The notes beneath the pieces were generated by a model that did not search any database, had not been told where the DNA came from, and saw nothing but the letters and a program-made list of their open reading frames with translations. Of a stretch of DNA of 64,000 nucleotides, positions 53,421 through 62,604 are shown in pieces. Positions within the stretch are counted from its first letter, which is position 1, and every line of letters begins with the position of its first letter. Location of the stretch: NCBI RefSeq assembly GCF_026427595.1, contig NZ_CP101527.1, positions 3,343,001 to 3,407,000 on the forward strand. Reading direction: 5' to 3'. Made by a program: the position numbers and the translations under genes. The stretch comes from Alkalimarinus sediminis. Lineage in GTDB: Bacteria; Pseudomonadota; Gammaproteobacteria; Pseudomonadales; Oleiphilaceae.

Positions 53421-53846
53421 ATGTTTGATATTGGTTTTCTTGAATTAGTACTCATAGCCGTGCTTGCGCTTCTTGTATTGGGGCCTGAGAGATTGCCCCA
53501 TGCTGCCAGAACTGCTGGCAGATGGGTGGGCAAAGCGAAGCGCATGGCGAGTAATTTAACAGAAGAAGTGGACCGACAACTAAAAGCTGAAGAGTTGCGC
53601 GAGAGAATCAAAGAAGCCGGCGACGATATCAAAGTTGAAGAAGTACAAAATACCATTCAAGCCGCACTTGATAAGGCTGAAGAGTTTAAGCATATGGTTA
53701 ATCGGGATGCCTCTGTTGAGCAACTCGATATTGCACCCGCAGCGACATCAGCACCGTCACAAAGCACCCCTGCAGAAAAGCCTGCAACACCATCAACAAG
53801 CGCTATTGATAATTCAACTCAATCTTCGATCGCGAAAGACTCATAA
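53421..53846 (+). CDS. tatB: Tat translocase subunit TatB
   Basis: A 141-residue protein with the TatB start MFDIGFLELVLIAVLALLVLGPERLP, a longer amphipathic helix than TatA and a Pro/Ala/Ser-rich disordered tail. It receives folded twin-arginine precursors together with TatC. Confidence 0.93.
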   Translation: MFDIGFLELVLIAVLALLVLGPERLPHAARTAGRWVGKAKRMASNLTEEVDRQLKAEELRERIKEAGDDIKVEEVQNTIQAALDKAEEFKHMVNRDASVEQLDIAPAATSAPSQSTPAEKPATPSTSAIDNSTQSSIAKDS

Positions 53847-53873
53847 TTGATTAACTGGAAGACTTTGAAGTAA

Positions 53874-54701
53874 ATGGCCAACTCGTCATCCCCTAATACC
53901 GGTAATCAAACTCCTGCCAATAAGCCTGATACCAAGGCGAATGATGCGGTAGTAGAGCAACAACAACCGCTTATTCAACATCTAATCGAGCTTCGGGATA
54001 GAATACTCAGATCTGTACTTGTGGTACTTGCGATCTTTCTGGGCCTGTATTACTTTGCAAACGACTTTTACCTGGTCATCTCTGAGCCTCTTAGGGTTTA
54101 CCTACCTGAAGGTACATCGATGATCGCAACCGATGTTGCCTCTCCATTTCTAACACCTTTTAAATTAACCCTGGTCTTGGCTCTGTTTCTGGCAATGCCC
54201 TTTATTTTGTTTCAGTTTTGGCGCTTTGTTGCACCAGCGCTTTACAAACATGAGAAGCAACTGGCCATACCGTTATTAGTATCTAGCGTACTGCTATTCT
54301 ATCTTGGGGTTTTGTTTGCCTACTATGTGGTATTCCCTCTAGTATTTGGATTCTTCACTAGCGCCGGTCCCGAAGGTGTAACGGTGATGACCGATATCAG
54401 CAAATACCTAGACTTTGTGCTAAAACTATTTTTTGCCTTTGGGCTTGCATTTGAAATACCCATCGCGACTGTTATTTTGGTAGCGACCGGCGCCTCAACA
54501 TCTGAAAGCCTTAGCCGTAAACGCCCTTATATAGTCGTTGGATGCTTCGTGATCGGGATGCTATTAACCCCCCCTGACGTCATCTCTCAAACCTTGCTTG
54601 CCGTACCTATGTGGCTACTATTTGAAATTGGTGTGTTTTTCAGTCGAATAGTCGAAAAGCGCGATTCTCCAGACTACCCAGAAGAAAACAAGATAGGCTA
54701 G
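53874..54701 (+). CDS. tatC: Tat translocase subunit TatC
   Basis: A 275-residue protein with six membrane helices. It has the conserved N-terminal [12 protein letters not shown], the first periplasmic loop and the FxLAFEIP-type segment ([14 protein letters not shown]). It recognises the twin-arginine signal. The N-terminal extension (about 35 residues, Asn/Ala/Gln-rich) is longer than in E. coli. Confidence 0.95.
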   Translation: MANSSSPNTGNQTPANKPDTKANDAVVEQQQPLIQHLIELRDRILRSVLVVLAIFLGLYYFANDFYLVISEPLRVYLPEGTSMIATDVASPFLTPFKLTLVLALFLAMPFILFQFWRFVAPALYKHEKQLAIPLLVSSVLLFYLGVLFAYYVVFPLVFGFFTSAGPEGVTVMTDISKYLDFVLKLFFAFGLAFEIPIATVILVATGASTSESLSRKRPYIVVGCFVIGMLLTPPDVISQTLLAVPMWLLFEIGVFFSRIVEKRDSPDYPEENKIG

Positions 54702-54719
54702 TATCTCTACTAGCCTATC
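54692..54719. terminator. Perfect hairpin across the tatC stop codon
   Basis: GATAGGCTAGTA and TACTAGCCTATC form a 12-bp perfect stem with a TCTC loop. The tatC stop codon is inside the left arm. No T-run follows, so it might attenuate or protect the message instead of terminating. Confidence 0.5.
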
Positions 54720-54728
54720 CATTTCATT

Positions 54729-55436
54729 ATGAATATCGCGCTGCTTTTTGAAGAGGACCTAATCTCAACAGACACGGCTGTCTTAACCGACCGTCGCCTT
54801 CGTCATTTACAGCAAGTGCGTGATATCAAACTAGGAGATCAGATCTCAGTCGGACAAGTAAATGGCTTGCTGGGAGAAGCAACCATCACCGAACTCGCAC
54901 CCGATTCCGCAAAGCTCAGTATATCGTGGAGCAAACAACCTCCAGCACCACTCCCAGTAACATTAATCATTGCCCTGCCTCGCCCTAAGATGGTTAAGCG
55001 AATTATTCAAACCGTCACAACAATGGGAGTTAAACAGCTCTACTTTATAAACTCCTATAAGGTCGAGAAGAGTTTTTGGCAATCACCCTGGCTAACTGAG
55101 GCAAAATTACTAGAGAACGTTGTCTTAGGGCTTGAGCAAGCGATGGATACACAACTACCGACCATTCACCTTAGAAAACGGTTCAAACCGTTTGTTGAAG
55201 ATGAACTACCAGAAATAGCTAAAGATTCGCTTCGCCTGGTTGCTCACCCATCAAATAACCAGAACTGTCCAATACAAGTAGAACAACAAACTACACTTGC
55301 CATCGGCCCAGAAGGAGGGTTTATTCCCTATGAGGTCGAAAAGTTAGAGTCTTGCGGATTCACCCCTGTTAGCTTGGGAGACCGTATACTCAGAACAGAA
55401 ACGGCAGTTCCTGTTCTTCTTTCAAAACTGTTCTAG
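54729..55436 (+). CDS. rsmE: 16S rRNA (uracil-1498-N3)-methyltransferase RsmE
   Basis: A 235-residue SPOUT methyltransferase with an N-terminal PUA-like domain (DRRLRHLQQVRDIKLGDQI). The SAM-binding knot has LAIGPEGGFIPYEVEKL and SLGDRILRTETAV. It follows tatC by 27 bp. Confidence 0.95.
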   Translation: MNIALLFEEDLISTDTAVLTDRRLRHLQQVRDIKLGDQISVGQVNGLLGEATITELAPDSAKLSISWSKQPPAPLPVTLIIALPRPKMVKRIIQTVTTMGVKQLYFINSYKVEKSFWQSPWLTEAKLLENVVLGLEQAMDTQLPTIHLRKRFKPFVEDELPEIAKDSLRLVAHPSNNQNCPIQVEQQTTLAIGPEGGFIPYEVEKLESCGFTPVSLGDRILRTETAVPVLLSKLF

Positions 55437-55446
55437 ACTCACTCTA

Positions 55447-56232
55447 ATGAGTATTCGTATAGCCCTAGCCTCTGACCTACATATTGAACTCAGCCGAGGC
55501 CCGGTACCTATTCCCGCACTACCAGCTGACGCTGATGTTATTGTATTGGCCGGCGATATCACCAACCGTTACCACAAGACAAAAAATCAGTTCGAACAGA
55601 CCTTCGCAGCCTTTAGGCGTAAGTACAAACAACCGATTCTATTTATCCCTGGTAATCATGAGTACTATGGCAGTCACTTTCAAACCCTCAACCAAGAACT
55701 GCCTGATATCTGCCAGCAGTTCGATATTACACTGCTACAGATGGGGTATGTCGACATCAAGGGAGTGCGTTTTTTTGGCTGCACCCTTTGGAGTGATTTT
55801 CTGCTTCATGGCGAAGAAGAGATGCCTTGGGCAATTCAGGCTGCACAGAGACGACTAGCCGACTACCGAGCAATAGATTTTGATGATGATTTGATACAAG
55901 CGATCAATACCCGAGAACTATTTAAAGAGCATTTTAAATGGCTCAAAAACGCTCTCGACGAATGCCCTAGCGGTTTGAAAAAGGTTATCTGCACCCACTT
56001 TGGCCCCGATAAAAACTGCATCAGCCCAGAGTTCGAAGGGGATGAACTCAACCCTTATTTTGTAAATAACTTAACTGATTTTATCTTAGATCAAACGCCT
56101 GATATGTGGTTATTTGGTCACACTCACTTCAACGTCGACTACCCAATTGGCAAGACGCGAATAGTATCTAACCAGCTCGGTTATCAGCGAGAGAAAACTG
56201 AGTTTAATCCTGAACTTTGTTTGACGATCTAG
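55447..56232 (+). CDS. Metallophosphoesterase
   Basis: A 261-residue calcineurin-like phosphoesterase. Motifs are in order: ASDLHIE, VLAGDITN, IPGNHEYYG, VICTHF and GHTHFNVDYP. It is distinct in sequence from the one at 37792. It follows rsmE by 10 bp and may share its message. Substrate unknown. Confidence 0.85.
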   Translation: MSIRIALASDLHIELSRGPVPIPALPADADVIVLAGDITNRYHKTKNQFEQTFAAFRRKYKQPILFIPGNHEYYGSHFQTLNQELPDICQQFDITLLQMGYVDIKGVRFFGCTLWSDFLLHGEEEMPWAIQAAQRRLADYRAIDFDDDLIQAINTRELFKEHFKWLKNALDECPSGLKKVICTHFGPDKNCISPEFEGDELNPYFVNNLTDFILDQTPDMWLFGHTHFNVDYPIGKTRIVSNQLGYQREKTEFNPELCLTI

Positions 56233-56481
56233 GCGTTTAGCAATACACCAACACCTTAGGCTAAGTGTGTTTAATTTGAGGGAAAACCGACCAGGGTTTT
56301 CTATTGATGTCAGTATTAAATCAAGACTTTTATAACTTATTCGCAGCGAAGGAAAACAACAGAACACACCACTTAGCCGCTTTAGGTTTCTAAGGCCTTT
56401 TTAGACAGGGGTCGGCCAGGCGAGGACATTCAAGTAATGTAAAATGTTACTCTGCCCCTTATTATTGTGGACCCTGATTAT

Positions 56482-56503
56482 TGTGCGCAAGCACACCCTA
56501 TAA
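56482..56503. repeat. Isolated relative of the 242-bp array hairpin arm
   Basis: TGTGCGCAAGCACACCCTATA resembles the right arm of the array hairpin with two base differences. The inner hairpin TGTGC/GCACA stays paired. It shows that the palindrome exists as a single dispersed element as well as in the array. Confidence 0.6.
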
Positions 56504-56601
56504 TTCTGCTTCTGGGATTTATATGGGAGTATCGGGACTCAAATATCTATTTTGAGTCTGAAGCTGACGGCAGCTTACACACTCATAACGCTCGCGCACG
56601 A

Positions 56602-56631
56602 CGTCATTCCCGCGCCTGCGCGGGAATGACG
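56602..56631. repeat. REP-like palindrome with 13-bp arms
   Basis: CGTCATTCCCGCG and its complement are separated by CCTG, the longest copy of the ATTCCCGC element in the window. With the repeat at 56694-56725 and the hairpin relative at 56482, it fills the 580-bp gap between the phosphoesterase and ubiI genes. I see no gene there. Confidence 0.8.
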
Positions 56632-56693
56632 ATGATGGGATATTATACTTTATGGGATAAATGATTAATGTGGTTAATTCCGCCATGCGACAG

Positions 56694-56725
56694 TAGCCTT
56701 GATGAAGCGCAGCGGAATCAGGGGA
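56694..56725. repeat. Dispersed intergenic repeat related to 7976-8007
   Basis: TAGCCTTGATGAAGCGCAGCGGAATCA-type sequence corresponds to the one at 7976-8007 with several substitutions. No ORF or terminal duplication accompanies it. Confidence 0.55.
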
Positions 56726-56812
56726 GAGACTGTGAAGGTATCTATTAACAGTGCTTCGCGGCTAAGAGCCACTCCTTAGTTAAGATAATCCGTATCAAGT
56801 TATAGCCTGACG

Positions 56813-58093
56813 CTAAATTTCAGGTACCTTTGCATCAATTCCCATCGCCTGAGAGACAACTTGATTCTTTAAGAAAGTCTGGCCATTTAACCAACGCATC
56901 CCTGTATTTCTTAGTAACCGAACAGACAAAGAGTCTTCTGAGAATAGCTGTTTAAAGCCTTCCATTAACCCCATCATAGCTAGGTTTGGACCCATTCGAC
57001 GTCTCTGATAGCGTTTTAGCATCAGCGCATCATTTGCCGCTAACTCTCTACGAGAACCTTTAATTAGTTCATCGGCTAGCACTGCGACATCTTGCAATCC
57101 AAGATTGACGCCTTGCCCTGCTAGGGGGTGAATGGTGTGTGCTGCATCACCCACTAAAGCGATATTGGCAGTTACATACTGTTTGGCGTGGCGCTGTCTC
57201 AGTGGGAAGCTATAGCGTTTGGAAACTGCTTCGATATTTCCTAAACGGTATTCAAAACTACGCCCTAACTCTTTACAGAAGTCTTCATCACTGAGCGACA
57301 TCAATTCTTTAGCGCGCTCAGGAATGGCGGACCATACAATAGACGAGTAATGGGAATTTTCAGTACTAGGGGATGCTAACGGCAGAAACGCCAATGGTCC
57401 TGTGCCCATAAATCGTTGCCAAGCTGTTTTCTCATGGTACTTTTCAGTCTTCACCGTAGCCACTATCGCATGATGCTGATAATCCCACTCGCGAGTCGGT
57501 AACCCAGAGACTTTTCGAATCAGTGAATTAGCACCATCAGCAGCCACCACCAATGAGGCATTAATATGAATGCCACTTTCTAGTAGCAAAGCAGGAGAGT
57601 CACCGGTTAATTCAACCTGATTGATTCGCTCTCCGGTTAACAACGTGATTTTATTATCGCTCTGCAACTGCTCATACAATGATGCAATCGTGACACTATT
57701 CTCGACAATATGCCCTAGAGCCGGTTGGTATAATTCAGCAGCTGAGAACTCGATACTTGCAGTGCCATCGCCATCCCACACTTTCATCTCTTGGTAAGGA
57801 CTCACTCGTTTAGCCAAAATTCTCGACCATACGCCTAAGTTATCTAGAAATGTTTGAGAGGCAACCGTCAGTGCACTCACCCTTGGGTCATATTGATCAA
57901 CTGGATGCCCTGGGCAATTATCATCAGCTTGGGTATTGTCACCAGGGGCACCAGTCTTCAACAGGCGCTCTAGCGATTGGCTTTCAACCACTGCAACTCG
58001 ATAAGTAGTTTTTGCAAGCGCACAGGCGAGTGTTGCGCCAACCATTCCACCGCCCACTATGACAATATCGTAAGAGTGTTTTATCTCGCTCAT
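56813..58093 (-). CDS. ubiI: FAD-dependent ubiquinone hydroxylase UbiI-like
   Basis: A 426-residue flavin monooxygenase: VIVGGGMVGATLACAL at the start, VVAADGANS in the middle, and VGDAAHTIHPLAGQGVNLGLQDVA near the end. The GDAAH form matches the UbiI side of the family. It hydroxylates C5 of the ubiquinone ring. Its ATG shares the A of the ubiH stop (TAATG), so translation is coupled. Last gene of the ygfB-pepP-ubiH-ubiI operon. Confidence 0.9.
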   Translation of the reverse strand: MSEIKHSYDIVIVGGGMVGATLACALAKTTYRVAVVESQSLERLLKTGAPGDNTQADDNCPGHPVDQYDPRVSALTVASQTFLDNLGVWSRILAKRVSPYQEMKVWDGDGTASIEFSAAELYQPALGHIVENSVTIASLYEQLQSDNKITLLTGERINQVELTGDSPALLLESGIHINASLVVAADGANSLIRKVSGLPTREWDYQHHAIVATVKTEKYHEKTAWQRFMGTGPLAFLPLASPSTENSHYSSIVWSAIPERAKELMSLSDEDFCKELGRSFEYRLGNIEAVSKRYSFPLRQRHAKQYVTANIALVGDAAHTIHPLAGQGVNLGLQDVAVLADELIKGSRRELAANDALMLKRYQRRRMGPNLAMMGLMEGFKQLFSEDSLSVRLLRNTGMRWLNGQTFLKNQVVSQAMGIDAKVPEI

Positions 58094-59388
58094 TATAAAA
58101 TTTTGGCCTCTGATCCGCCTAACCCCATCGCTTGCCGCGCAAAAAAACGCTTGGCGCCTGGTAAAATATCCAACCCTATTAAGCCCATATCTCTTAGTAG
58201 GCCAACACCTGTATTTGTATCGCCAAACAACCGAGTTATCTTATCGCTAAACAGGATGGTTTTATCCTGATCAACATAACGATCTTCAATATAACGTTGC
58301 AATACCGTCAACGAGCCAATGGGCTCATCTTGGTTAGCTGCTTTTACTATCAACTCGGCCAACGATAGTACACCTCGAAGCGCTAAGTTATAACCCTGCC
58401 CTGCAACAGGATGCAACGCATGCGCAGCATTACCAACAACCACAATCCCAGCACGCACTTGCTCAGCAGATTGGGATAATTTCAATGGGTAATGGTGCCT
58501 GACCCCTACTTGTTCTATTTGACCGAGCCGATAGCCAAAGCGATCTTGCAGCAGTGCCATAAACTCACTATCTGACATCGCCATAACATCTTCAACCTGA
58601 TCTTCAGGTAGCGTCCAAACCAGTGCACAGCGGCTATCTGTAGGGTTGAGAGCTGTATTTTTGGCAGAGTTATCGGCAGCCCCCAACGGCAGCATGGCCA
58701 TAGGGCCACTCTCGGTGAAACGCTCAAAGGCCTCGTAACCATGATGCTTTGAAGTGGTTACATTGGTAACCAAGGCATGCTGTCCATAGGAGTGGGTTTG
58801 CATCTCAATCCCTAGCTTTTGACAGGTCTCTGAGCGCCCACCATCGGCAATCACCACTAAATCTGCCGTAACGGTTTCTTCTGCTAAATCATAATCACCC
58901 GTCTCATCATTGCGCTTAGAGAGGGTGATACAGGTAGCCGACTCAGTGCGGGTAATACCTTCAACCTTAGCAGGACAGATAAAATCGATATTACCATGAG
59001 AGTTAAGCCCGCTAACCAACGTCTTGCCAATCCACTCATTAGGCACGACATAACCCAGTGCTTCAACACGATAGCTGTCTGCATCTAGCCTGGTTGCACC
59101 AAAACGCCCTCGGTCTGAAACATGTATTTTCTTGATCGGCGTAGCATGCAGTGATAGTTTCTGCCAAAGCCCCAACTGCTGATAGATCAGACGACTCCCC
59201 CATGAAAGAGCCGTAGAGCGAGCGTCATAACTTGGCTGATAGAGCTTCTCTTCACGTTCGATCTCACCACTAGAGATGGGGTAAGGCTCAATAACTGCGA
59301 TATTCAGCTTGGTGTTTTTCAGTGCCACAGCCAAACTGGCACCTACCATACCTCCGCCGATAATGACTACGTCATAGTGACTATTCAT
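58093..59388 (-). CDS. ubiH: FAD-dependent ubiquinone hydroxylase UbiH
   Basis: A 431-residue flavin monooxygenase with VVIIGGGMVGASLAVAL at the start, VVIADGGRS, and VVGNAAHALHPVAGQGYNLALRGV. The GNAA form is typical of UbiH, which hydroxylates C1. ATG 59388 follows a GTGGGG site. Between pepP and ubiI, as in E. coli. Confidence 0.92.
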   Translation of the reverse strand: MNSHYDVVIIGGGMVGASLAVALKNTKLNIAVIEPYPISSGEIEREEKLYQPSYDARSTALSWGSRLIYQQLGLWQKLSLHATPIKKIHVSDRGRFGATRLDADSYRVEALGYVVPNEWIGKTLVSGLNSHGNIDFICPAKVEGITRTESATCITLSKRNDETGDYDLAEETVTADLVVIADGGRSETCQKLGIEMQTHSYGQHALVTNVTTSKHHGYEAFERFTESGPMAMLPLGAADNSAKNTALNPTDSRCALVWTLPEDQVEDVMAMSDSEFMALLQDRFGYRLGQIEQVGVRHHYPLKLSQSAEQVRAGIVVVGNAAHALHPVAGQGYNLALRGVLSLAELIVKAANQDEPIGSLTVLQRYIEDRYVDQDKTILFSDKITRLFGDTNTGVGLLRDMGLIGLDILPGAKRFFARQAMGLGGSEAKIL

Positions 59389-59421
59389 CAATCTACCCCA
59401 CTCTCTTTATGATGATCGCTA

Positions 59422-60741
59422 TCAAGCACGATGATTCATCAACGCTTCGATATCTTCAATTTCTTTAGGCGCACCTTCAGACAGTATCTGATGACCACTC
59501 TTAGTCACTACCACATCATCCTCGATGCGAATACCAATACCGCGCCAACGAGATTCTACCTCTTCATTATTGGGCGCTACATATAAGCCTGGCTCAACGG
59601 TCAGCGCCATACCTGGTTCTAGCACTCGCCACTCGCCACCGACTTTATACTCGCCTACATCGTGTACATCCATCCCTAGCCAATGGCCGGTTCTATGCAT
59701 ATAAAAAGGCTTATAGCTCTCCTCTTCGATAAGAGTATCAACATCCCCTTTTAACAAACCATGCTCCACCAAACCTTCAACAATCGCCCTAACTGCGGCT
59801 TCATGTGGGTGATTCCAATGATTACCTGGCTTCACTTCGGCCAATGCTGCTTTTTGTGCATTTAACACCGTTTGATAGAGTGCTCTCTGCTCAGCAGAAA
59901 ACCTGCCATTAACTGGAAATGTACGGGTAATATCGGAGGCATAACAATCCAGTTCACAGCCTGCATCAATCAGTACCAGGTCGCCGTCTTTCAGTTTTGC
60001 ATTGTTTTCTATGTAGTGCAGTATACAGCCGTTATCTCCTCCTCCCACAATAGAGGGATATGCTGCCGACCGGCTTCCTGCATCCATAAAGGTATGCGTC
60101 ATTTCAGCTTCTAACTGATACTCATACTGCCCTGGCAGACATTTTTGCATAGCACGTTTGTGAGCCTCGGCACTGACCTCTGCCGCTTTAGTCATGACTT
60201 TAATTTCTGCGGCACTCTTGAACAGCCGCATGTCATGCAAGAAGTGCTCAAGTGCAACAAACTCACCCGGAGGGTGCGCACCACTCCTTACTTTACTGCG
60301 AATAACGTTAATCCACTCCATGAGTCTGCTATCAAATTGAGCATCAAGCCCCATCGAGTAAAAGACCTTTTCGGTCCCTTCAATCATACCGGGTAAGATA
60401 TCGTCTATATCTCCAATCGGAAACGCATCATCAACACCATACATCTCTGGTGCCCGCTCGGGCCCGGTAATCACGCCATCCCACAGTTCCTTTTCAATAT
60501 CCCTTTCTTTACAGAAAAGTACACTTTCACCATGTTCACGACCAGGAATCAGCACCAACACTGCGTCAGGCTCAGGGAAGCCGGTAAGGTAATGAAAGTC
60601 ACTACTTTGCCGAAAGATATAATCCACATCTCGGTTACGAGATTTCACAGGTGCGGCAGGTAAGATCGCAATACTGCTGCCTCCCATCTGTTCAATGAGA
60701 TTTTTTCGTCTTTTGGAAAACTCTTTAAGCGAGATACCCAT
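59422..60741 (-). CDS. pepP: Xaa-Pro aminopeptidase PepP
   Basis: A 439-residue metallopeptidase of the M24 family. Metal ligands are visible: two Asp in DAGCELDCYASDITR, His in HRTGHWLGMDVHDVG, Glu in VEPGLY and Glu in RIEDDV. It removes N-terminal residues before proline. The ATG at 60741 has AGGGTG upstream, better than the GTG at 60753. It precedes ubiH in the operon. Confidence 0.95.
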   Translation of the reverse strand: MGISLKEFSKRRKNLIEQMGGSSIAILPAAPVKSRNRDVDYIFRQSSDFHYLTGFPEPDAVLVLIPGREHGESVLFCKERDIEKELWDGVITGPERAPEMYGVDDAFPIGDIDDILPGMIEGTEKVFYSMGLDAQFDSRLMEWINVIRSKVRSGAHPPGEFVALEHFLHDMRLFKSAAEIKVMTKAAEVSAEAHKRAMQKCLPGQYEYQLEAEMTHTFMDAGSRSAAYPSIVGGGDNGCILHYIENNAKLKDGDLVLIDAGCELDCYASDITRTFPVNGRFSAEQRALYQTVLNAQKAALAEVKPGNHWNHPHEAAVRAIVEGLVEHGLLKGDVDTLIEEESYKPFYMHRTGHWLGMDVHDVGEYKVGGEWRVLEPGMALTVEPGLYVAPNNEEVESRWRGIGIRIEDDVVVTKSGHQILSEGAPKEIEDIEALMNHRA

Positions 60742-60785
60742 AAAATCAAACACCCTAAAGGTTAAGTAGCTAAGTCTGCCCCACG

Positions 60786-60813
60786 CAGACTGATAGTTAC
60801 AGACTGATAGTTA
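60786..60813. repeat. 14-bp direct repeat, two copies
   Basis: CAGACTGATAGTTA occurs twice in tandem between ygfB and pepP. Confidence 0.8.
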
Positions 60814-60862
60814 GTTGTTTACTATAGCTTGAGTAATGGTTAGCGAATTGATGACAAAACAA

Positions 60863-61459
60863 TTAATGCAGTGTTTTATCTTGGCTCTCTTCAGGCGCTT
60901 CTTCACCATTAAACTCAGAAAAAACCGTTACTACGCCGATTCTGACATATTCAATAATTTCATTGATCTCTTTTTCGCCCTCTTCACTATCTTCGGCCTG
61001 ATCATCTATTTGGGAGATCGCCACCAAATCTCGCAACAGTTCTTGAATATCTTTATCGGCTGATTGAAGCTGCCCCTGAGCAGACAGCGCTAACCCTTCA
61101 AGAAACCCTCGCACCCACATACCTAACGCTTCAACCCGCTGATTTAGAATAAACTCGTCATCGGGTAACACCAAGCTGAACCCCATAGCCAAATCTTCTA
61201 GCTGCTGAACGTTATTGCTATAAAGGTCAACCAGATTAGTAAGTGCTCGCTCACTTTTTTCATCCTGTACCAATTGCTCTAGCCCCATATGCTCAACAAC
61301 CAGTTTGAGCCACTCATCGGCATTCAACCTTTCACCACCCGACAATCGACCAATCAATAAACCATGTAGCTCACTGGGATGGTTGATCGCCCCTTGGCTC
61401 GCATAAAAATTGGCCAACCAGTCAAAGTCAGACTCTTGTTCAACGTTAAAATCAGTCAT
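60863..61459 (-). CDS. ygfB: UPF0149 (YgfB) family protein
   Basis: A 198-residue acidic helical protein with the UPF0149 pattern: ELHGLLIGRLSGGERL, WVRGFLEGLAL and the acidic C-terminal half. Start ATG 61459. The family is a constant first gene of the pepP-ubiH-ubiI operon. In Pseudomonas aeruginosa YgfB affects beta-lactam resistance regulation; here the role is unknown. Confidence 0.85.
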   Translation of the reverse strand: MTDFNVEQESDFDWLANFYASQGAINHPSELHGLLIGRLSGGERLNADEWLKLVVEHMGLEQLVQDEKSERALTNLVDLYSNNVQQLEDLAMGFSLVLPDDEFILNQRVEALGMWVRGFLEGLALSAQGQLQSADKDIQELLRDLVAISQIDDQAEDSEEGEKEINEIIEYVRIGVVTVFSEFNGEEAPEESQDKTLH

Positions 61460-61679
61460 AGATAAGTAGTTTCCAGTCAATATCGGTGATCGGTCTATTA
61501 TACGGGTTGCGCAGAATGAAGAAACTAAACTGCAACGATTTGTTTCATTGGAGGATTTTTCCGACAAAAAGGCTATACTCAACCATAAGCAATTCAGACA
61601 TCAAATCAATGCATTGAGTGCTTTTTAGAGAAAAAGCGTTAAAAATTAAAAAATATTCACGATAAGGCCGCTTGCTGGA

Positions 61680-61708
61680 TTGACCCGTGGCAAGTGCCAA
61701 ATTATAGT
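61680..61708 (+). promoter_or_regulatory. Sigma-70 promoter of the zapB-like/zapA pair
   Basis: TTGACC (61680-61685), a 17-bp spacer and TATAGT (61703-61708), each one base from consensus. Expected start near 61715, about 25 bases before the first gene. Confidence 0.7.
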
Positions 61709-61737
61709 TTTAACAAATAGGTTTTCGGAAAAGTATT

Positions 61738-61944
61738 ATGGCTGAAGCCAATCTTGAAGTACTGTCAGAGAAAATTGATCGACTTATAAAATATTGTGCG
61801 CAGTTAGAAAGCGACAATTCAGCTCTTCGTGAGTTACAAGAAGACTGGCACCAAGAACGATCTCAACTAATGCAGAAGAACGATTTGGCACGCAATAAAA
61901 TAGAAGCCATGATTGGTCGTCTTAAAGCGCTGGAGCAACATTGA
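61738..61944 (+). CDS. Small coiled-coil ZapB-like protein (TIGR02449)
   Basis: A 68-residue coiled coil (LEVLSEKIDRLIKYCAQLE) with no other domain. Members of TIGR02449 are found directly upstream of zapA and are thought to be ZapB-like cell-division proteins. The stop overlaps the zapA start (TGATG). Confidence 0.85.
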   Translation: MAEANLEVLSEKIDRLIKYCAQLESDNSALRELQEDWHQERSQLMQKNDLARNKIEAMIGRLKALEQH

Positions 61945-62228
61945 TGCCCGAAAGTAATACCGTTGAAGTTAAAATACTGGATAAAGAGTATTTAATCGCC
62001 TGCCCTGACGAAGCTCGGCCTCAGCTAGAGAGTGCTGCCAAGCACCTAGATAGTAAAATGCGAGAAATCAGAAATACCGGCAAAGTACACGGCACCGAAC
62101 GCATTGCAGTGATGGCCGCACTTAATATAACCCACGACCTGCAACAAGGGTCACAATTGTCAGAAGACACCCATAAAGTAATTCAAGACCTTGACCAAAA
62201 GTTAGACGCAGCCTTGGCGAAGGCATAG
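61944..62228 (+). CDS. zapA: Cell division protein ZapA
   Basis: A 94-residue protein: VEVKILDKEYLIACPDEARPQLESAAKHLDSKM then a helical tail. ZapA bundles FtsZ filaments at the division site. The ATG at 61944 is preferred over a TTG immediately before it. Confidence 0.92.
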   Translation: MPESNTVEVKILDKEYLIACPDEARPQLESAAKHLDSKMREIRNTGKVHGTERIAVMAALNITHDLQQGSQLSEDTHKVIQDLDQKLDAALAKA

Positions 62229-62368
62229 CTATCCATAGAAGCAGATATAGGCATAGACGCAATCTATAGCGATAGAGGCAATGTAACGGGTTTAAGGTTC
62301 TTACGTTAAATAACATTAATTTTTGTCTAAAATCATATTACAAGATTTAAACCTTCTGCCGCATCAAT

Positions 62369-62374
62369 TATAAT
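62369..62374 (+). promoter_or_regulatory. -10 box of the 6S RNA gene
   Basis: Perfect TATAAT at 62369-62374, seven to nine bases before the predicted 6S RNA start. The -35 region is weak (TTTAAA-like near 62346). Confidence 0.6.
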
Positions 62375-62380
62375 AGGTCT

Positions 62381-62594
62381 TAGTTTCCTGGTGTGTTTGC
62401 GAGTTGGATAAGTCCTCGAGCCGATAAGCGTTTTACCGGTGGCGACTCAGGGTAATGTGTGCAAGTCCCCTTATCTCTTCTAGAGGTTCTATATCTCTTG
62501 TAAGGATAACAGGGGAAAGCCTAATTTATCACAGCTGCTACCACCTTGAACCATAGGGTTCAAGGCCATATTCGACAGCGGCACACTGGGAAAT
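62381..62594 (+). ncRNA. ssrS: 6S RNA
   Basis: Placed between zapA and ygfA as in E. coli and most gammaproteobacteria. The closing stem pairs TTTCCTGGTGTG (5') with CACACTGGGAAA-type sequence (3'). Recognisable 6S blocks include CCGAGC-like GTCCTCGAGCCGATA at the start, and near the 3' end CACCTTGAACC...GGTTCAAGG. At about 210 bases it is slightly longer than E. coli 6S. It binds sigma-70 holoenzyme in stationary phase. Both ends are approximate. Confidence 0.88.
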
Positions 62595-62604
62595 TTCTTC
62601 ACTT

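Noticed and set aside
56467-56664. 65-codon frame in the gap before ubiI
   Set aside because: It runs through dispersed palindromes (REP and array-arm relatives), has no ribosome site and is low in coding character.
56694-56725. Insertion sequence remnant
   Set aside because: No transposase fragment, terminal repeats or target duplication; only a short dispersed repeat.
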